Shown one piece after another: positions 1 through 8,319 of a stretch of 17,527 nt of DNA. The translations under genes were made by a program, and so were the position numbers. Source of the DNA: Phellopilus nigrolimitatus (taxonomy: Eukaryota > Basidiomycota > Agaricomycetes > Hymenochaetales > Hymenochaetaceae). A model generated the notes under the pieces. The model was not told the DNA's origin. It worked only from the letters and a program-made list of their open reading frames with translations, and ran no database searches. Position 1 is the first letter of the stretch, and every line of letters starts with the position of its first letter. The stretch spans positions 1-17,527 of the forward strand of contig JAJOHG010000478.1 in NCBI GenBank assembly GCA_021029095.1, written 5' to 3'.

Positions 1-483
1 GAGCGAATGTAAAGTAACTGACATTCAAACTTTTCCGAAGGTGTCCGAAGATCTAATCTTATCAGTGCATGCCGGTCCGTGTTAGTCAGATTTCAGTGCG
101 TGCCACTATACCAACCATCTCCGTCCTACCTTCAAACATATCACAGATTCAGTTGTCTACTGAGATACGAGAATGGGCTATCTGATGAAGGCCCTCAGTT
201 TGAGGCAAATGTTCACCAGATTTCGTATCGAGTCCGACCACGATGTGCTTAGTCTCTGCGTGAACATGCCTGACTCGACATTCATACACCTGACATAGGT
301 ACTGGGTATGCTCTCCAGAATTCTCGATTCGAGCTCAATGTCGAATATCATATCTCTTTACTTCTTCATAGGTATAGTCCAGGATCAAGCCCCTTGCACC
401 AGAAGCTGTGGATTCAGACTCCACGGGATAGCAAATGGCCATCCAACATAGCTGTACGACCATTTCCAGAAAGAGCGTTACCC

Positions 484-1490
484 ATGCTTCCAGACGAAAT
501 TGTTATCTATATCCTTTCCTTAGGGCCTCGGTCAACAACAAGCGCTCAAAAATCTATTTATTTCATCAACCCCAGACAATGTCAACTTAATGGATCTACA
601 TGTGAAGACCGCGACGGCCGTAGTCTGCTCGCGGATCCATACCCGGTATACTTATTACTTACTTTCCCTGTGAACTCTTACAACAAAAATGCTAGGCTCC
701 TTGCTGTGTTCTTTTTAACTCACAGATCGCTGGGGACATGCAAGGCTTGGAGTCAGACTGTCATCATTGAGCGGTTCCTGACCCCATTTGATCCTGCTTT
801 TCACAGCTCCGCGAGCTCGACTTCATGGGAAATGATTTTGAACACTGCCATTGCCTGGACGCTTTAGAGCAACACGTAGATCCACAGAACCCCAAGAGGG
901 CAAAACCCGAAGCTTCCTGGGCCAGTATCTCCGTCCTATATTTCTAACTTCATTTCCTTGGGGTTCTCCTTCAGTACTGTGCACATTTCTCTTCATCTGG
1001 GAATGTGCAACTATTCACAATTCCTGTCCGGTATCTCGGTTCTGTCAATATTGACGAGAATGAGCTTGACGACGTTGTCCATTGACGGCTGCGAGCGTTT
1101 CACCTAGAACTATATATTTAAGTCCGACTCTGAATTGGGCATTCTTACTTTGAAGGCGATCCTTTTTTTTCGGATTTTCAGCCCTTTTTAATGACAGACT
1201 TCCTGAGCTCTCTCGTAGGTTCACATTTGGAAAGATTTCGGTATTAAATTTCGAGGATTATTCGCCAAGTCGTGATTTTTTAACTAGGCGAAGTAGCGCA
1301 AAAATCGCGGCATTCTTGAACCAGCTGCATGACTGTTTCCCCGATTTGATAAGCTTCAATATGATACGGCGAGAAATTGACTTATTTAGATTCACTGAAT
1401 TTTTGTCGACATCCTCAACCCGGATGATGCAGTGTCTGGACGTCATCCTCTACGTTTTATCCGCACCGCGTCAACAGCACCGAAACGAAT
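484..1490 (+). pseudogene. Decayed F-box / leucine-rich-repeat-like protein gene
   Basis: From an ATG at 484 the sequence reads MLPDEIVIYILSL, which matches the start of an F-box (LPDEI..IL). About 200 nt later the same frame gives SLGTCKAWSQTVIIERFL, like the second half of an F-box (L..TCKAW...V). An intron-like stretch (GT at 646, AG at 724-725) lies between them. Further on, other frames give pieces that resemble the variable LRR-like part of fungal F-box proteins: LRELDFMGNDFEHCHCLDAL near 813-875, RLRAFHLELYI near 1088-1120, and PDLISFNMIRREIDLFRFTE near 1340-1400. Stops and frame changes separate the pieces and no consistent splice model joins them, so I read this as an old broken copy. 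In living fungi F-box proteins recruit substrates to SCF ubiquitin ligases, but no product is likely here. A badly modelled live gene with many introns is the alternative. Confidence 0.4.
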
Positions 1491-1495
1491 GCGAG

Positions 1496-2010
1496 GCATA
1501 TCTACCCGATTCCGGAAGCCAAGGCGGCCTTGAATGTGTACATCACCGCAAAGTCGCTTGTGAACTCGCACCGACAGCAGTTCATCATCATCATCGCGGC
1601 GTGCTCGCCACCCTTGGCGGTGAGTTCACAAGCATGACGAGCTCACGCGCCGTCTGCTCGAAAAGATGCAGCCGTCGTACCGCATCGAGGCGGACGGCCA
1701 GGGGTCCCGTGCTCAAGTGCGTTTTGTCACGCACGCTTAGTCTCCACTTTCGCTTAAAATCCCGTCCACATGCAAGCTCGAGCCCATCTCGTCGCCATGA
1801 CGCTGCACCAAGGGCACAAGGCGTGTACACTTGTCACGGACTTCGAGCCATACGGCCGTCGCGCCGCTCCCCAGCAAGAACGCCGGGCTCGAGGTCATGG
1901 TGCAGGGTCGCCAGATCAGGGCCGTTGCGGAGCTGCTTCCCGCGCGTGCGGCATTCCGAAGTGGGTCGAGAGACTTGACAGAGAAGGAGAAATAGGAAAT
2001 GGGTCGTGGT
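1496..2010 (+). pseudogene. TMA64: C-terminal fragment of translation initiation factor eIF2D (Tma64/ligatin), frameshifted
   Basis: Three forward-frame pieces in family order resemble the C-terminal half of eIF2D, a factor that delivers tRNA to and recycles 40S ribosomes. First, 1496-1620 reads YPIPEAKAALNVYITAKSLV, like the SWIB-type domain. Next, after a +1 shift at about 1621, comes HDELTRRLLEKMQPSYRIEA (about 1634-1735). After a stop and another shift, 1800-1870 gives HKACTLVTDFEPYGRR and 1872-2000 gives GLEVMVQGRQIRAVAELL, then (another frame) GIPKWVERLD and TEKEK, the signature of the SUI1 domain with its VQG core and basic tail. Codon use within each piece is GC3-rich and looks coding. 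At least three frame breaks and the missing N-terminal PUA half show that it is a dead fragment. It starts where the F-box relic ends, which suggests a rearrangement junction near 1490. Identification rests on remembered family sequence. Confidence 0.6.
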
Positions 2011-2336
2011 AAATCTGGAGAAGCAAAAGAGGTGTATGATGTAACTCTGTAAGCCGGCATGCCATTTTTGTCTGTTGGTTTGTTGGACACTCCGTTGAAA
2101 TTAACTTTGAACATGTTTGAAAGAAATTTTGCATTATTTAGCCCTTCAACATAAACCCAAATTTCAGCTCTTTGGGCATTGAGCCAATTCTTCCTTGCTT
2201 CTCGGTACTCCAACGGAACATCCTCGGAAAACAAAACTCGAATTTTAGCACCGACGTTGCGTATGAGAAGCTCTAAAGCTGTTCTGCTCATCAATTCAGA
2301 AACTGCTACGCCTTCAATTGCATTGCGTCTCGGCAT
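1737..2336 (-). CDS. Unrecognised ORF, 199 aa, doubtful
   Basis: An ATG at 2336 opens an uninterrupted 199-codon minus-strand frame. The first 105 or so residues lie in AT-rich DNA (about 2010-2336) and read as a plausible soluble basic protein (for example EYREARKNWLNAQRAEIWVY) with no family I recognise. The second half lies antisense to the GC-rich eIF2D relic and is probably just a shadow of it, so a real gene, if any, would be the 5' half only, possibly with an exon boundary near 2010. No clear promoter, signal peptide or membrane segment is visible. It could be a fragment of a mobile element or a chance ORF. Confidence 0.2.
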   Translation of the reverse strand: MPRRNAIEGVAVSELMSRTALELLIRNVGAKIRVLFSEDVPLEYREARKNWLNAQRAEIWVYVEGLNNAKFLSNMFKVNFNGVSNKPTDKNGMPAYRVTSYTSFASPDLPRPISYFSFSVKSLDPLRNAARAGSSSATALIWRPCTMTSSPAFLLGSGATAVWLEVRDKCTRLVPLVQRHGDEMGSSLHVDGILSESGD

Positions 2337-2461
2337 CGAAGGCTAGTGCTTTGTACACTGCAATTTTTGTTTTTGGCCATATTGATTTGATTAAACTCAT
2401 CTTCAATTCAGAATCAAATTAGCTTTGCTTGGGCGCACGCTTGTTGTCTTACTGAAACACG

Positions 2462-2477
2462 CCAATGGCTATATATA
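2462..2477 (+). promoter_or_regulatory. CCAAT box and TATA box of the metallophosphoesterase gene
   Basis: CCAAT at 2462-2466 is followed directly by a perfect TATATATA at 2470-2477. This lies about 140 nt before the ATG at 2616. A start of transcription some 30 nt downstream would give a 5' leader of roughly 110 nt. The assignment is by position and consensus only. Confidence 0.5.
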
Positions 2478-2615
2478 GCGCAGAGCAAACTAGATGACAG
2501 GATTATAATTGGAGTATTGAAAAAGTGGACGTTTTATCCACTGGATCTTGCATATAACAATTTGGTCTCTTCTCGACACAAGCTAGAAAACTCACAGGAA
2601 CCACCATCAACTCCC

Positions 2616-3497
2616 ATGCACCCATCATATTCGTCTCCTTTGGTTGTCGAAGCCCTCCGGCTCTATGCACTGTCAGTCGGAGACTCCTCAAATGTCCCAG
2701 TTCAGCCCAATGGCACTCGCGTCGTGTGCAACTCTGATACACACAGTCATCAAGATGAGATACCGCCTCTCCCCGAGGGCGACATTCTGGTTCACGCGGG
2801 CGACCTGTCCGGCCATGGGACAGAAGAAGAGGTCGACGCCGCCCTGGCCTGGCTCCAAGCGCAAAGCCACCCACACAAAATCTTCATCGGCGGAAATCAT
2901 GACCTGTGCCTGACTGACCCCAAAGTGCAGGCGCGCTTCGTCGCGAAGTACCCTGGGCTGACGTACCTCCAGGACTCCACCGCTTCGGTGACGGTGCGCG
3001 GGCGCACACTGCGCATCTACGGCAACGCGCAGACGCCAGAGCACGCCGGCGGTGCGAGCGCGTTCGCGGTCCCATTAATCGCGCCAAAAAACGCAGCTGC
3101 GGGCGCCGAGCGTGTGTGGAAAAACGTCCCGCAGGACGTGGACGTGCTCGTGACGCACGGTCCGCCCGCGCGCCATCTCGACGAGGGGTACGGCTGCGCG
3201 GGCCTCCTGCACACCGTGTGGCGCGTGCGCCCGCGCCTGCACGTGTTTGGGCACATACACACCTCGCGCGGCACCGAGCATGTTCGGTGGACGGAGGCGC
3301 AGCGTGCCTTCGAGCGCATCGCGAGCGGGCTCGGCGGATCGGCGGACTTGGCACCCATTGCGAGCGCGGCCGCGGCGAGAGTGGCATCTGGCGGGCTTGC
3401 TTCCTGGGCCAAGGGGGATACGATCATGGCAAATGTTGCTTCTCGTAATAGGTTCCGCGATAACTTGGTTCGGGGCGCGGTTGCTTTCGATATCTAA
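2616..3497 (+). CDS. Metallophosphoesterase, MPPED1/MPPED2-like (calcineurin-type phosphoesterase)
   Basis: A single-exon gene of 293 codons. It carries the full set of calcineurin-like metallophosphoesterase motifs, with residue numbers from the ATG at 2616: SDTHSH 40-45 (D.H), GDILVHAGDLS 55-65 (GD), GGNHD 92-96 (GNHD), VTHGPP 179-184 and VFGHIH 210-215 (GH.H). These residues bind two metal ions and cleave phosphodiesters or phosphomonoesters. The IYGNAQTPE segment (134-142) and the THGPP-to-GHIH spacing fit the MPPED/UPF0046 family, which is widespread in fungi and sometimes misnamed rhamnogalacturonate lyase in databases. The physiological substrate is unknown. The open frame extends upstream to 2517 but without another ATG, so 2616 is the first usable start, though its context is weak. 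It has no signal peptide and is likely cytosolic. GC3 is very high in the second half. The C-terminal 60 residues or so, after GHIH, are Ala-rich and less conserved. Confidence 0.9.
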   Translation: MHPSYSSPLVVEALRLYALSVGDSSNVPVQPNGTRVVCNSDTHSHQDEIPPLPEGDILVHAGDLSGHGTEEEVDAALAWLQAQSHPHKIFIGGNHDLCLTDPKVQARFVAKYPGLTYLQDSTASVTVRGRTLRIYGNAQTPEHAGGASAFAVPLIAPKNAAAGAERVWKNVPQDVDVLVTHGPPARHLDEGYGCAGLLHTVWRVRPRLHVFGHIHTSRGTEHVRWTEAQRAFERIASGLGGSADLAPIASAAAARVASGGLASWAKGDTIMANVASRNRFRDNLVRGAVAFDI

Positions 3498-3702
3498 GTA
3501 ACTTTTAATTGCACAACGTAGAAAACTGTTCTTGACGATTTCTTAAGCAATATAACTGCATGTGCTACTGATGTATAGCCAGCACCACGTTACATAGATC
3601 TTCGATTCCCTGTGGTGCTCTTAATGCGCCTTCAATATCAATGCAATTTATATACTGCACACCTACGTAGATACAGCAGTGCTTCGATTATTACATGCGA
3701 CG
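3498..3702. other. AT-rich spacer between the phosphoesterase and the tandem array
   Basis: About 200 nt with no coding signal. It presumably holds the 3' untranslated region and poly(A) site of the phosphoesterase. The facing gene (copy A of the array, minus strand) also ends toward this spacer, so the two genes converge here. Confidence 0.5.
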
Positions 3703-3784
3703 TAAATAAGTGACAAGAATTATAAAAACTGGTGAGTGGAAAAAGGAAGGGAAGAGACGAAGACATTGATTTGCTACTGGTAGG

Positions 3785-4489
3785 TCAGAGGCGAATATCT
3801 AGATCAACTTGCCAGACCCCGTCAAAGGTGTTATTGAATCCACGGATATAAACGTCGTTGTTGGTCAAACCATCTGGGCCGCAGCGAATTTCATACATCT
3901 GGGCGTCGGCCGAAACTACACTGTTGGAGCATACCTGTTAACAAGTCATGTTTTATGGTTAGTCACCGAGAGGGAGAAAAGCAGGCGCATGTGCAGAGTC
4001 GCGACACACATCCATGTACTTCGCCAATTGGGCTCCAACCAGTCCGACGAGACTTGCGAGAGTGGTTGAATCAAAAATTGGGAACTGTAACGTCTGGTGC
4101 GTAGTTGTAACATGGGAGTATCCCGGCCACTTGAAAGAAAATCAGTAAACTGGATGCGCGAAAATAGAGAAGTATAATGCACACACGTTGACACAGACTC
4201 TGATTTCATCTCGTCCTACGAGCGGAAGGACTCGCCGACGGGAATTAACGATCTTGATCAATTTGTCGCGATAAAAAGCGTCGCGCACGCTTATTCCGGG
4301 CACGGTGCTGTCGCGCAATTGGACAGAGATGGCAGCGAACTGGTCTCCGAGACTCAAAGGACAATACTTCAGTCTGGTATGGTCGTCGAGAATGCTCTGC
4401 GGGAGATGTATGCTATGAGGACAGTTGATATCAGCCCGAACGACGTGTTGAAAGGAGTCGGTATCGTACGTGGGACCAGTGCGAACCAT
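3785..4489 (-). CDS. Tandem-family protein, copy A (190 aa, unknown function)
   Basis: Three exons on the minus strand: 4187-4489, 4010-4129 and 3785-3934. All junctions are phase 0, and the introns (57 and 75 nt) have GT-AG ends. An ACTGAT and a CTAAC branch-like site are visible. They join to a 190-residue protein. Exon 1 (1-101) holds LPQSILDD, the DSTVPGISV motif and LIKIVN. Exon 2 (102-141) opens with WPGYSHV and closes with an amphipathic stretch TLASLVGLVGAQLAKYM. Exon 3 (142-190) carries SADAQMYEI and the terminal GFNNTFDGVWQVDLDIRL. No signal peptide, membrane segment or catalytic motif was seen. I recall proteins with WPGY and a C-terminal F.N.F...WQ.D.. tail as a common, uncharacterised expansion in mushroom genomes, but could not check. 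The ATG at 4489 is the only in-frame ATG before the conserved part and aligns with copy B. Exon-1 protein identity to B is about 60% by eye. Confidence 0.7.
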
Positions 4490-4612
4490 GGTTTTCACTA
4501 TTTTTCTGGGACTTTAATTTGCGTGGTAAAGGGCATGTGACTGCGTAGACACAGAGGATAGCGCCAGAAGCTGGGGGGACGTTCACTAGTACAGTGAGGG
4601 GACCTGGGAGGG

Positions 4613-4620
4613 ATTAAATA
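4613..4620 (-). promoter_or_regulatory. TATA element of tandem copy A
   Basis: TATTTAAT on the minus strand, followed by a CCCTCC stretch that is also present in units B and C. It lies about 124 nt upstream of the ATG. Its position and surroundings are conserved in all three units, which argues that it is functional. Confidence 0.45.
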
Positions 4621-4916
4621 CGAAACGCAGCGTGGCTTGGACATCTACGGGCGGTAATGGTCACAGCTATCGCTTTGACGAGTCCACACTTTTTAAACAA
4701 TGAAGAGAATACGAAGCCACAAATTCCAGTAAGCTGTAAGCCGAGACCACATTCATCCTTGCTTTCAGAGTAAATTTTTTTGGAGCCTTCGACAATGGAT
4801 ACGCTTTGAATGCAGTTGAAAAAACCGCGCCTAGTCCACTGGCTTTGACTGTGAGCTTTTGTTTGCAGCCACTTTACCAAATGTATGTGTTTTCTTCTCC
4901 GCCTGACAATGACTTT

Positions 4917-5189
4917 CTAAGCGGCAACGTTGCGATTTGGTGAACCTAAATCTGCGAGAAAAAACTGGGTTTTGAAGGGTAAATTTAGTCTTGTATGGCC
5001 TGAATCGAGTGTCGGTGCCACATATTCAGTCTCTTGCGCGTTTACTACCTGGAAATTCTTTCGTAGACGAAAATCCAATACCGCAGTCATAGACGCATCG
5101 ACGTGTGCCCGCTTGCTGAACAGGAAACGCACGAGGCCGAGTTGATCGTACGTAAAATCCAACCTATACGTCCTTTGGAAAGTGCCCAT
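4917..5189 (-). CDS. Small ORF upstream of copy A (90 aa), doubtful
   Basis: An ATG at 5189 opens a 90-codon frame (for example YRLDFTYDQLGLVRFLFSKR) in the upstream spacer of unit A. Related DNA exists in units B (about 6720-6840) and C (about 8810-8950), but there the frame is broken, so the ORF is not conserved across the array. The N-terminal 47 residues look protein-like. A GT at the end of that stretch (after KNFQ) could be a splice donor. It may be a remnant of a second gene that was duplicated with the unit, or chance. No family recognised. Confidence 0.2.
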   Translation of the reverse strand: MGTFQRTYRLDFTYDQLGLVRFLFSKRAHVDASMTAVLDFRLRKNFQVVNAQETEYVAPTLDSGHTRLNLPFKTQFFLADLGSPNRNVAA

Positions 5190-5600
5190 ATCGACATATG
5201 AGCTCAGCCGAAGTTCTTGTAGTCGTATTCTAATACTGGTGCTTAGTCACATTCACTCACGTCAACAACAGCAAACGATTCGCATCAGGAAATTAACCAC
5301 TGGTGAACTGCATTGAAGGCTCAAATTTTAAGCCGCACTCGTGAGAAGAGAGCGCGCAGTATCTATGTCGATATCGTCAGGACCAGGGGCAAAAAAGCTG
5401 GCGAAGGCTGAACTCTCTTTAAATCGCAAAAGGAAACGTGAATGCATGTGTATATAACTATATAGAGACGCAGAGGTCGGGACGAACGGCTAAAGCCACG
5501 CAGCTATGGTCCGCTTATTTAGATGACCAAACACAGGAAAATAGGAGAGTATTGGGGGAAGGGAAGGGAAGAAATGAAGTCATGATTTGCTAATTGTAAT

Positions 5601-6304
5601 TCAGACGCGGACATTCAAATCGACTTGCCAGACACCATCAAAGGTGTTGGTAAATCCAATGATATAGACGCCGGCCGAGTTATGAGACTGGTCTATTTTA
5701 TACGCCTGAGCGTCAGCCGAGATTTCGCAGCATGAGCAATCCTGTTATCAAGTTGTGCTTAATGGTCATCCTCCGTGAGTAAGAAAGAGGAGTTGTATGT
5801 GGAAACACACCACCATATATTTTTCCAATTGGTTCGCGACTTGTTTAACGAGCCCCGCGAGGGTGGAAGAAACGAGAGCTGGGATTTTTAGTGTCTGATG
5901 CGTAGTTGTAACGTGGGAGTATCCCGGCCACTTGAAAAAGGAAATCAGCGAACCGGATACGCAAAGGCAGAGAAGCCGCATGCACGTACGTTCACGCAGA
6001 CTACGATTATACCTAGTCCTACGAGCGGAAAGAGTGGCTGACGGCAGTTCACGATCTTAATCAATTTGTAAAGACTGTTGGCATCGTGAACGCTGATTCC
6101 GGGCACGGTACTGTCGCTCGTCTGAACAGGGATGTAAGCGAACTTTTCTCCCAGATTCAAAGGACACCACCCCAATTTGACATGGTCATCGAGAATGTCC
6201 TGCGGGAGATGAGCGCTATGAGAGTAATCGATATCAGCTGGAAAGACGTGTTGTAGGGAGTCGGTAACGTACAAGGAATCAGCGCGGGACATGGAGCCAG
6301 TCAT
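5601..6304 (-). CDS. Tandem-family protein, copy B (191 aa, unknown function)
   Basis: Same three-exon plan as its neighbours: 5990-6304, 5811-5930 and 5601-5741, all phase 0, with introns of 59 and 69 nt (donors GTACGT and GTGTGT, acceptors AAG and CAG). From the ATG at 6304 the product has 191 residues. A second ATG at 6292 aligns exactly with the start of copy A and would give 187. Conserved landmarks are HLPQDILDD, DSTVPGISV, KLIKIVN, WPGYSHV, LEKYM and the C-terminal GFTNTFDGVWQVDLNVRV. The linker before that tail is three codons shorter than in copy A. The residues at the end of exon 1 (GLGIIV in place of GRDEIR) differ from both other copies. The frame is open throughout, so this copy looks functional. 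Location is probably cytosolic or nuclear, since no targeting signal is visible. Confidence 0.7.
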
Positions 6305-6417
6305 GTTTTCACGATTTTGCTGGGGTTTTAATCTGCGTGGCAAGGGGTATGTGACTGCGGGACGTTTACTAGTGAAGTGAGGGGCCTGAGATGGGAAACT
6401 TTGGGTTGCTGGGAGGG

Positions 6418-6425
6418 ATTATATA
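6418..6425 (-). promoter_or_regulatory. TATA element of tandem copy B
   Basis: TATATAAT on the minus strand at the place that corresponds to the TATA elements of units A and C, 114-126 nt upstream of the two candidate ATGs and followed by the same CCCTCC stretch. Confidence 0.5.
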
Positions 6426-6893
6426 CGAAATAAGATTTGGCTTGGACAACTAGGGGTGGAATAGTAACAACTATCGCTTTGATATTAGACAGCGTCACGA
6501 ATCAAGTCGAAGCCACAAACTGTAGTAGTCCCTGCTTGAAGGCGCGGTTGACAATGGACACGCTTAGAGCACAGCTGAAAGCGTCGGACATGGACTACTG
6601 GCTTTGACTGTGCATTTTTGCTTCCAACCACTTTGTTGAATAAATGTGTTTTCTTTTCTTGACATTGATCACCGGCGACTGGAAACAAAGGAATTCATGG
6701 GAATGGATCCTGCATGAAGAATGGGGCCACAGATAATAGATCTGGTCTTGGATAGTCTGGTTCTGACCACATTCATCGACGCATCGACGCGCATTGCGCC
6801 TGCTGAATATACCGTACGTCGAACGGAAAGCCAGCCATATCTTTATCCTGAAAAAAGCCTTAGAACGCTGCCGCTATCGCATGCCCATTGCAG

Positions 6894-7235
6894 CATGCGC
6901 CGCACCGTAAAGCACCAGCACGTCATTGTCGACGCGGACTTCGCCGCCATCGCCACGCGCCGCAACCAGACCGAGATCGATCGCACCAAGGCGCATCAGG
7001 CTGCCATCGCCAGGGCGAAGGCAAAGAAGGACAAGGAGTCGAAAAAGGACAAGACCAAGGTGCATTTTCTTCCCGCTGGACCGAGCCCGTGATAGGCGAG
7101 AGCGAGCCCGACACAGACTGGGACGCGCTGTCGAAGCATAGTGGCGGGAGCGAGAAGCCGCCGTTCTGCTGGGGAGGAAGGGACCGCTGCTGCTGCTCGG
7201 AGACGCTCTGGAACCGAAGCCGGAGCCGTTGGCAG
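6894..7235. other. GC-rich insertion in the upstream spacer of unit B
   Basis: Units B and C match up to GCCCATTGCAG (6883-6893) and again from ACCGGCGTCCCGGC (7236 on). Unit C has about 20 nt between these points, while unit B has about 342 nt of GC-rich DNA. On the plus strand an ATG at 6895 starts a 65-codon frame with a Lys/Arg/Ala-rich helix (IARAKAKKDKESKKDK), ending at 7092. Another forward frame continues as GESEPDTDWDALSKHS. It looks like a captured exon piece of an unknown charged protein. GCATGC occurs on both sides of the left junction (6879-6884 and 6893-6898), but no terminal inverted repeats were noticed. Confidence 0.5.
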
Positions 7236-7599
7236 ACCGGCGTCCCGGCATTCTAATATTGGTGCTTAGTCACATTCAAGTCACGTCAATAGTAACAAAG
7301 AACGCGACTCGCATCGGGAAATTAGCCACTGGTGAACTGCATTGAGTGCGCAGAGTCTAATTTCTTCAGCTGCACTCGTGAGCAGAGAGCTCACAGTATC
7401 TATGTCTATATCTTCGAAACTAAGAGCATAAAAACTGGTGAAAGCTGAACTATCTTCAAATTGTAAAATGAAACGATCAAATTACGTGGGTGCATGTATA
7501 GGCCGGGACGGACGGCTAAAGCCACGCAGCTATAGTCCGCTGTACAGATACATATTTAAATGACCAGACTTAGGAGATCAGGAGATTGTGTGGGAAAAA

Positions 7600-7617
7600 G
7601 GGGGGGGGGGGGGGGGG
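7600..7617. repeat. Poly-G tract (18 G)
   Basis: An uninterrupted run of 18 G in the purine-rich segment downstream of the stop codon of copy C. Units A and B have mixed GGAAGGGAAG sequence at this place, so the run is specific to C. The exact length may be a sequencing or assembly approximation. Confidence 0.9.
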
Positions 7618-7640
7618 AGACATGAATTCCTAATGGTAAC

Positions 7641-8319
7641 TCAGATACGGATATTCAGATCAACCTGCCATATGCCAACAAAGGTGTTAGTAAATCCAAC
7701 GATAAAGACGTCTCCAGAGTTGGTTTTTCCATTCGGAAGCCGGTGTAATTTGTACGCCTGAGCGTCAGCAGAAATTTTGTTGCGCGAGCAATCCTGACAT
7801 CAAGTCGTGCTTAATGCTCAGTCTCCGTGAGGGTGTATGTGGAAACACACCTCCATATATTTTTCCAATTGCTTTGCAACCTGCCCTACGAGTCCTGCGA
7901 GGGTGGAATAATCAAAAACTGGGACCCGTAATGTCTGGTTCCTAGATTCAACATGCGAGTATCCCGGCCACTTGAAAAAGAAAATCAGCGAACCGGATAC
8001 GCAAAAGCAGAAAAGTCGCATGCACGTACATTCACGCAGACTCGAATTTCGTCTAGTCCTACGAGCGGCCGGATTAGCTGACGGACATTCTCAATATTAA
8101 TCAATTTTTCAGGACGGTTAGCGTCGAATACGCTTATTCCGGGTACGACACTGTCGCTCAGTTGGACGGTGATGGCAGCTAGCGTTTCTCCTAGATTCAA
8201 ATGACGACACATCAGTTTGGTGTGGTCTTCTAGAGTGCTCTGCGGGAGTTCAATGCTATGAGAGCAGTCAATATCAGCTGGAAAGACGTGTTGTAGGAAA
8301 CGTACATAGTGCGGGCCAT
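7641..8319 (-). pseudogene. Tandem-family gene, copy C, start region frameshifted
   Basis: Exon 3 (7641-7793), exon 2 (7851-7970) and most of exon 1 (from 8030) keep the family frame and splice sites (introns of 57 and 59 nt). They keep the landmarks QSTLEDHTKL, DSVVPGISV, WPGYSHV, LEKYME and GFTNTFVGIWQVDLNIRI. The start is broken. The ATG at 8319 that corresponds to the starts of A and B is followed by a net 7-nt loss compared with B near 8295, so the ATG frame runs into a stop after about 30 codons. The conserved frame upstream of LQHVFPADID reaches a TAA with no ATG. The first in-frame ATG is at 8212, inside the conserved region, and would drop about 36 residues. I read it as a young pseudogene. 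Use of 8212 as a start, or an extra upstream exon, are alternatives. Confidence 0.6.

Larger units (their letters stand above)
3703..5512. repeat. Tandem repeat unit A (about 1.8 kb)
   Basis: First of three direct copies. Landmarks shared with units B and C, in order: a purine-rich tract, the stop codon of the minus-strand gene (3785), the TCCCGGCCACTTGAAA intron/exon-2 junction (4121), the gene's ATG (4489), a TATA element (4613), the block GACAATGGA.ACGCTT (about 4793), GGTGCTTAGTCACATTCA (about 5237), CACTGGTGAACTGCAT (about 5297) and CGGCTAAAGCCACGCAGC (about 5488). Boundaries are approximate. The left end is weakly similar to the other units (AAATAAGTGAC against AAATGACCA). Confidence 0.8.
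5513..7550. repeat. Tandem repeat unit B (about 2.0 kb, with insertion)
   Basis: Second direct copy, with the same order of landmarks as unit A: stop codon 5601, exon-2 junction 5921-5936, ATG 6292/6304, TATA 6418, GACAATGGACACGCTT about 6551, GGTGCTTAGTCACATTCA about 7260. It is longer than A and C by roughly 200-230 bp, mostly because of the GC-rich insertion at about 6894-7235. Confidence 0.85.

Noticed and set aside
1316..1978. Plus-strand open frame of 220 codons
   Set aside because: It runs out of frame through the eIF2D relic and joins unrelated pieces. Only its first 50 or so codons match F-box-like sequence and are covered by that relic.
2517..2615. Upstream extension of the phosphoesterase frame
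   Set aside because: The open frame begins at a TTG and has no ATG before 2616, and the added residues do not resemble the family.
2884..3427. Minus-strand ORFs across the phosphoesterase gene
   Set aside because: They are shadows caused by the high GC3 of the real plus-strand gene. Their translations are Arg/Ala-rich without motifs.
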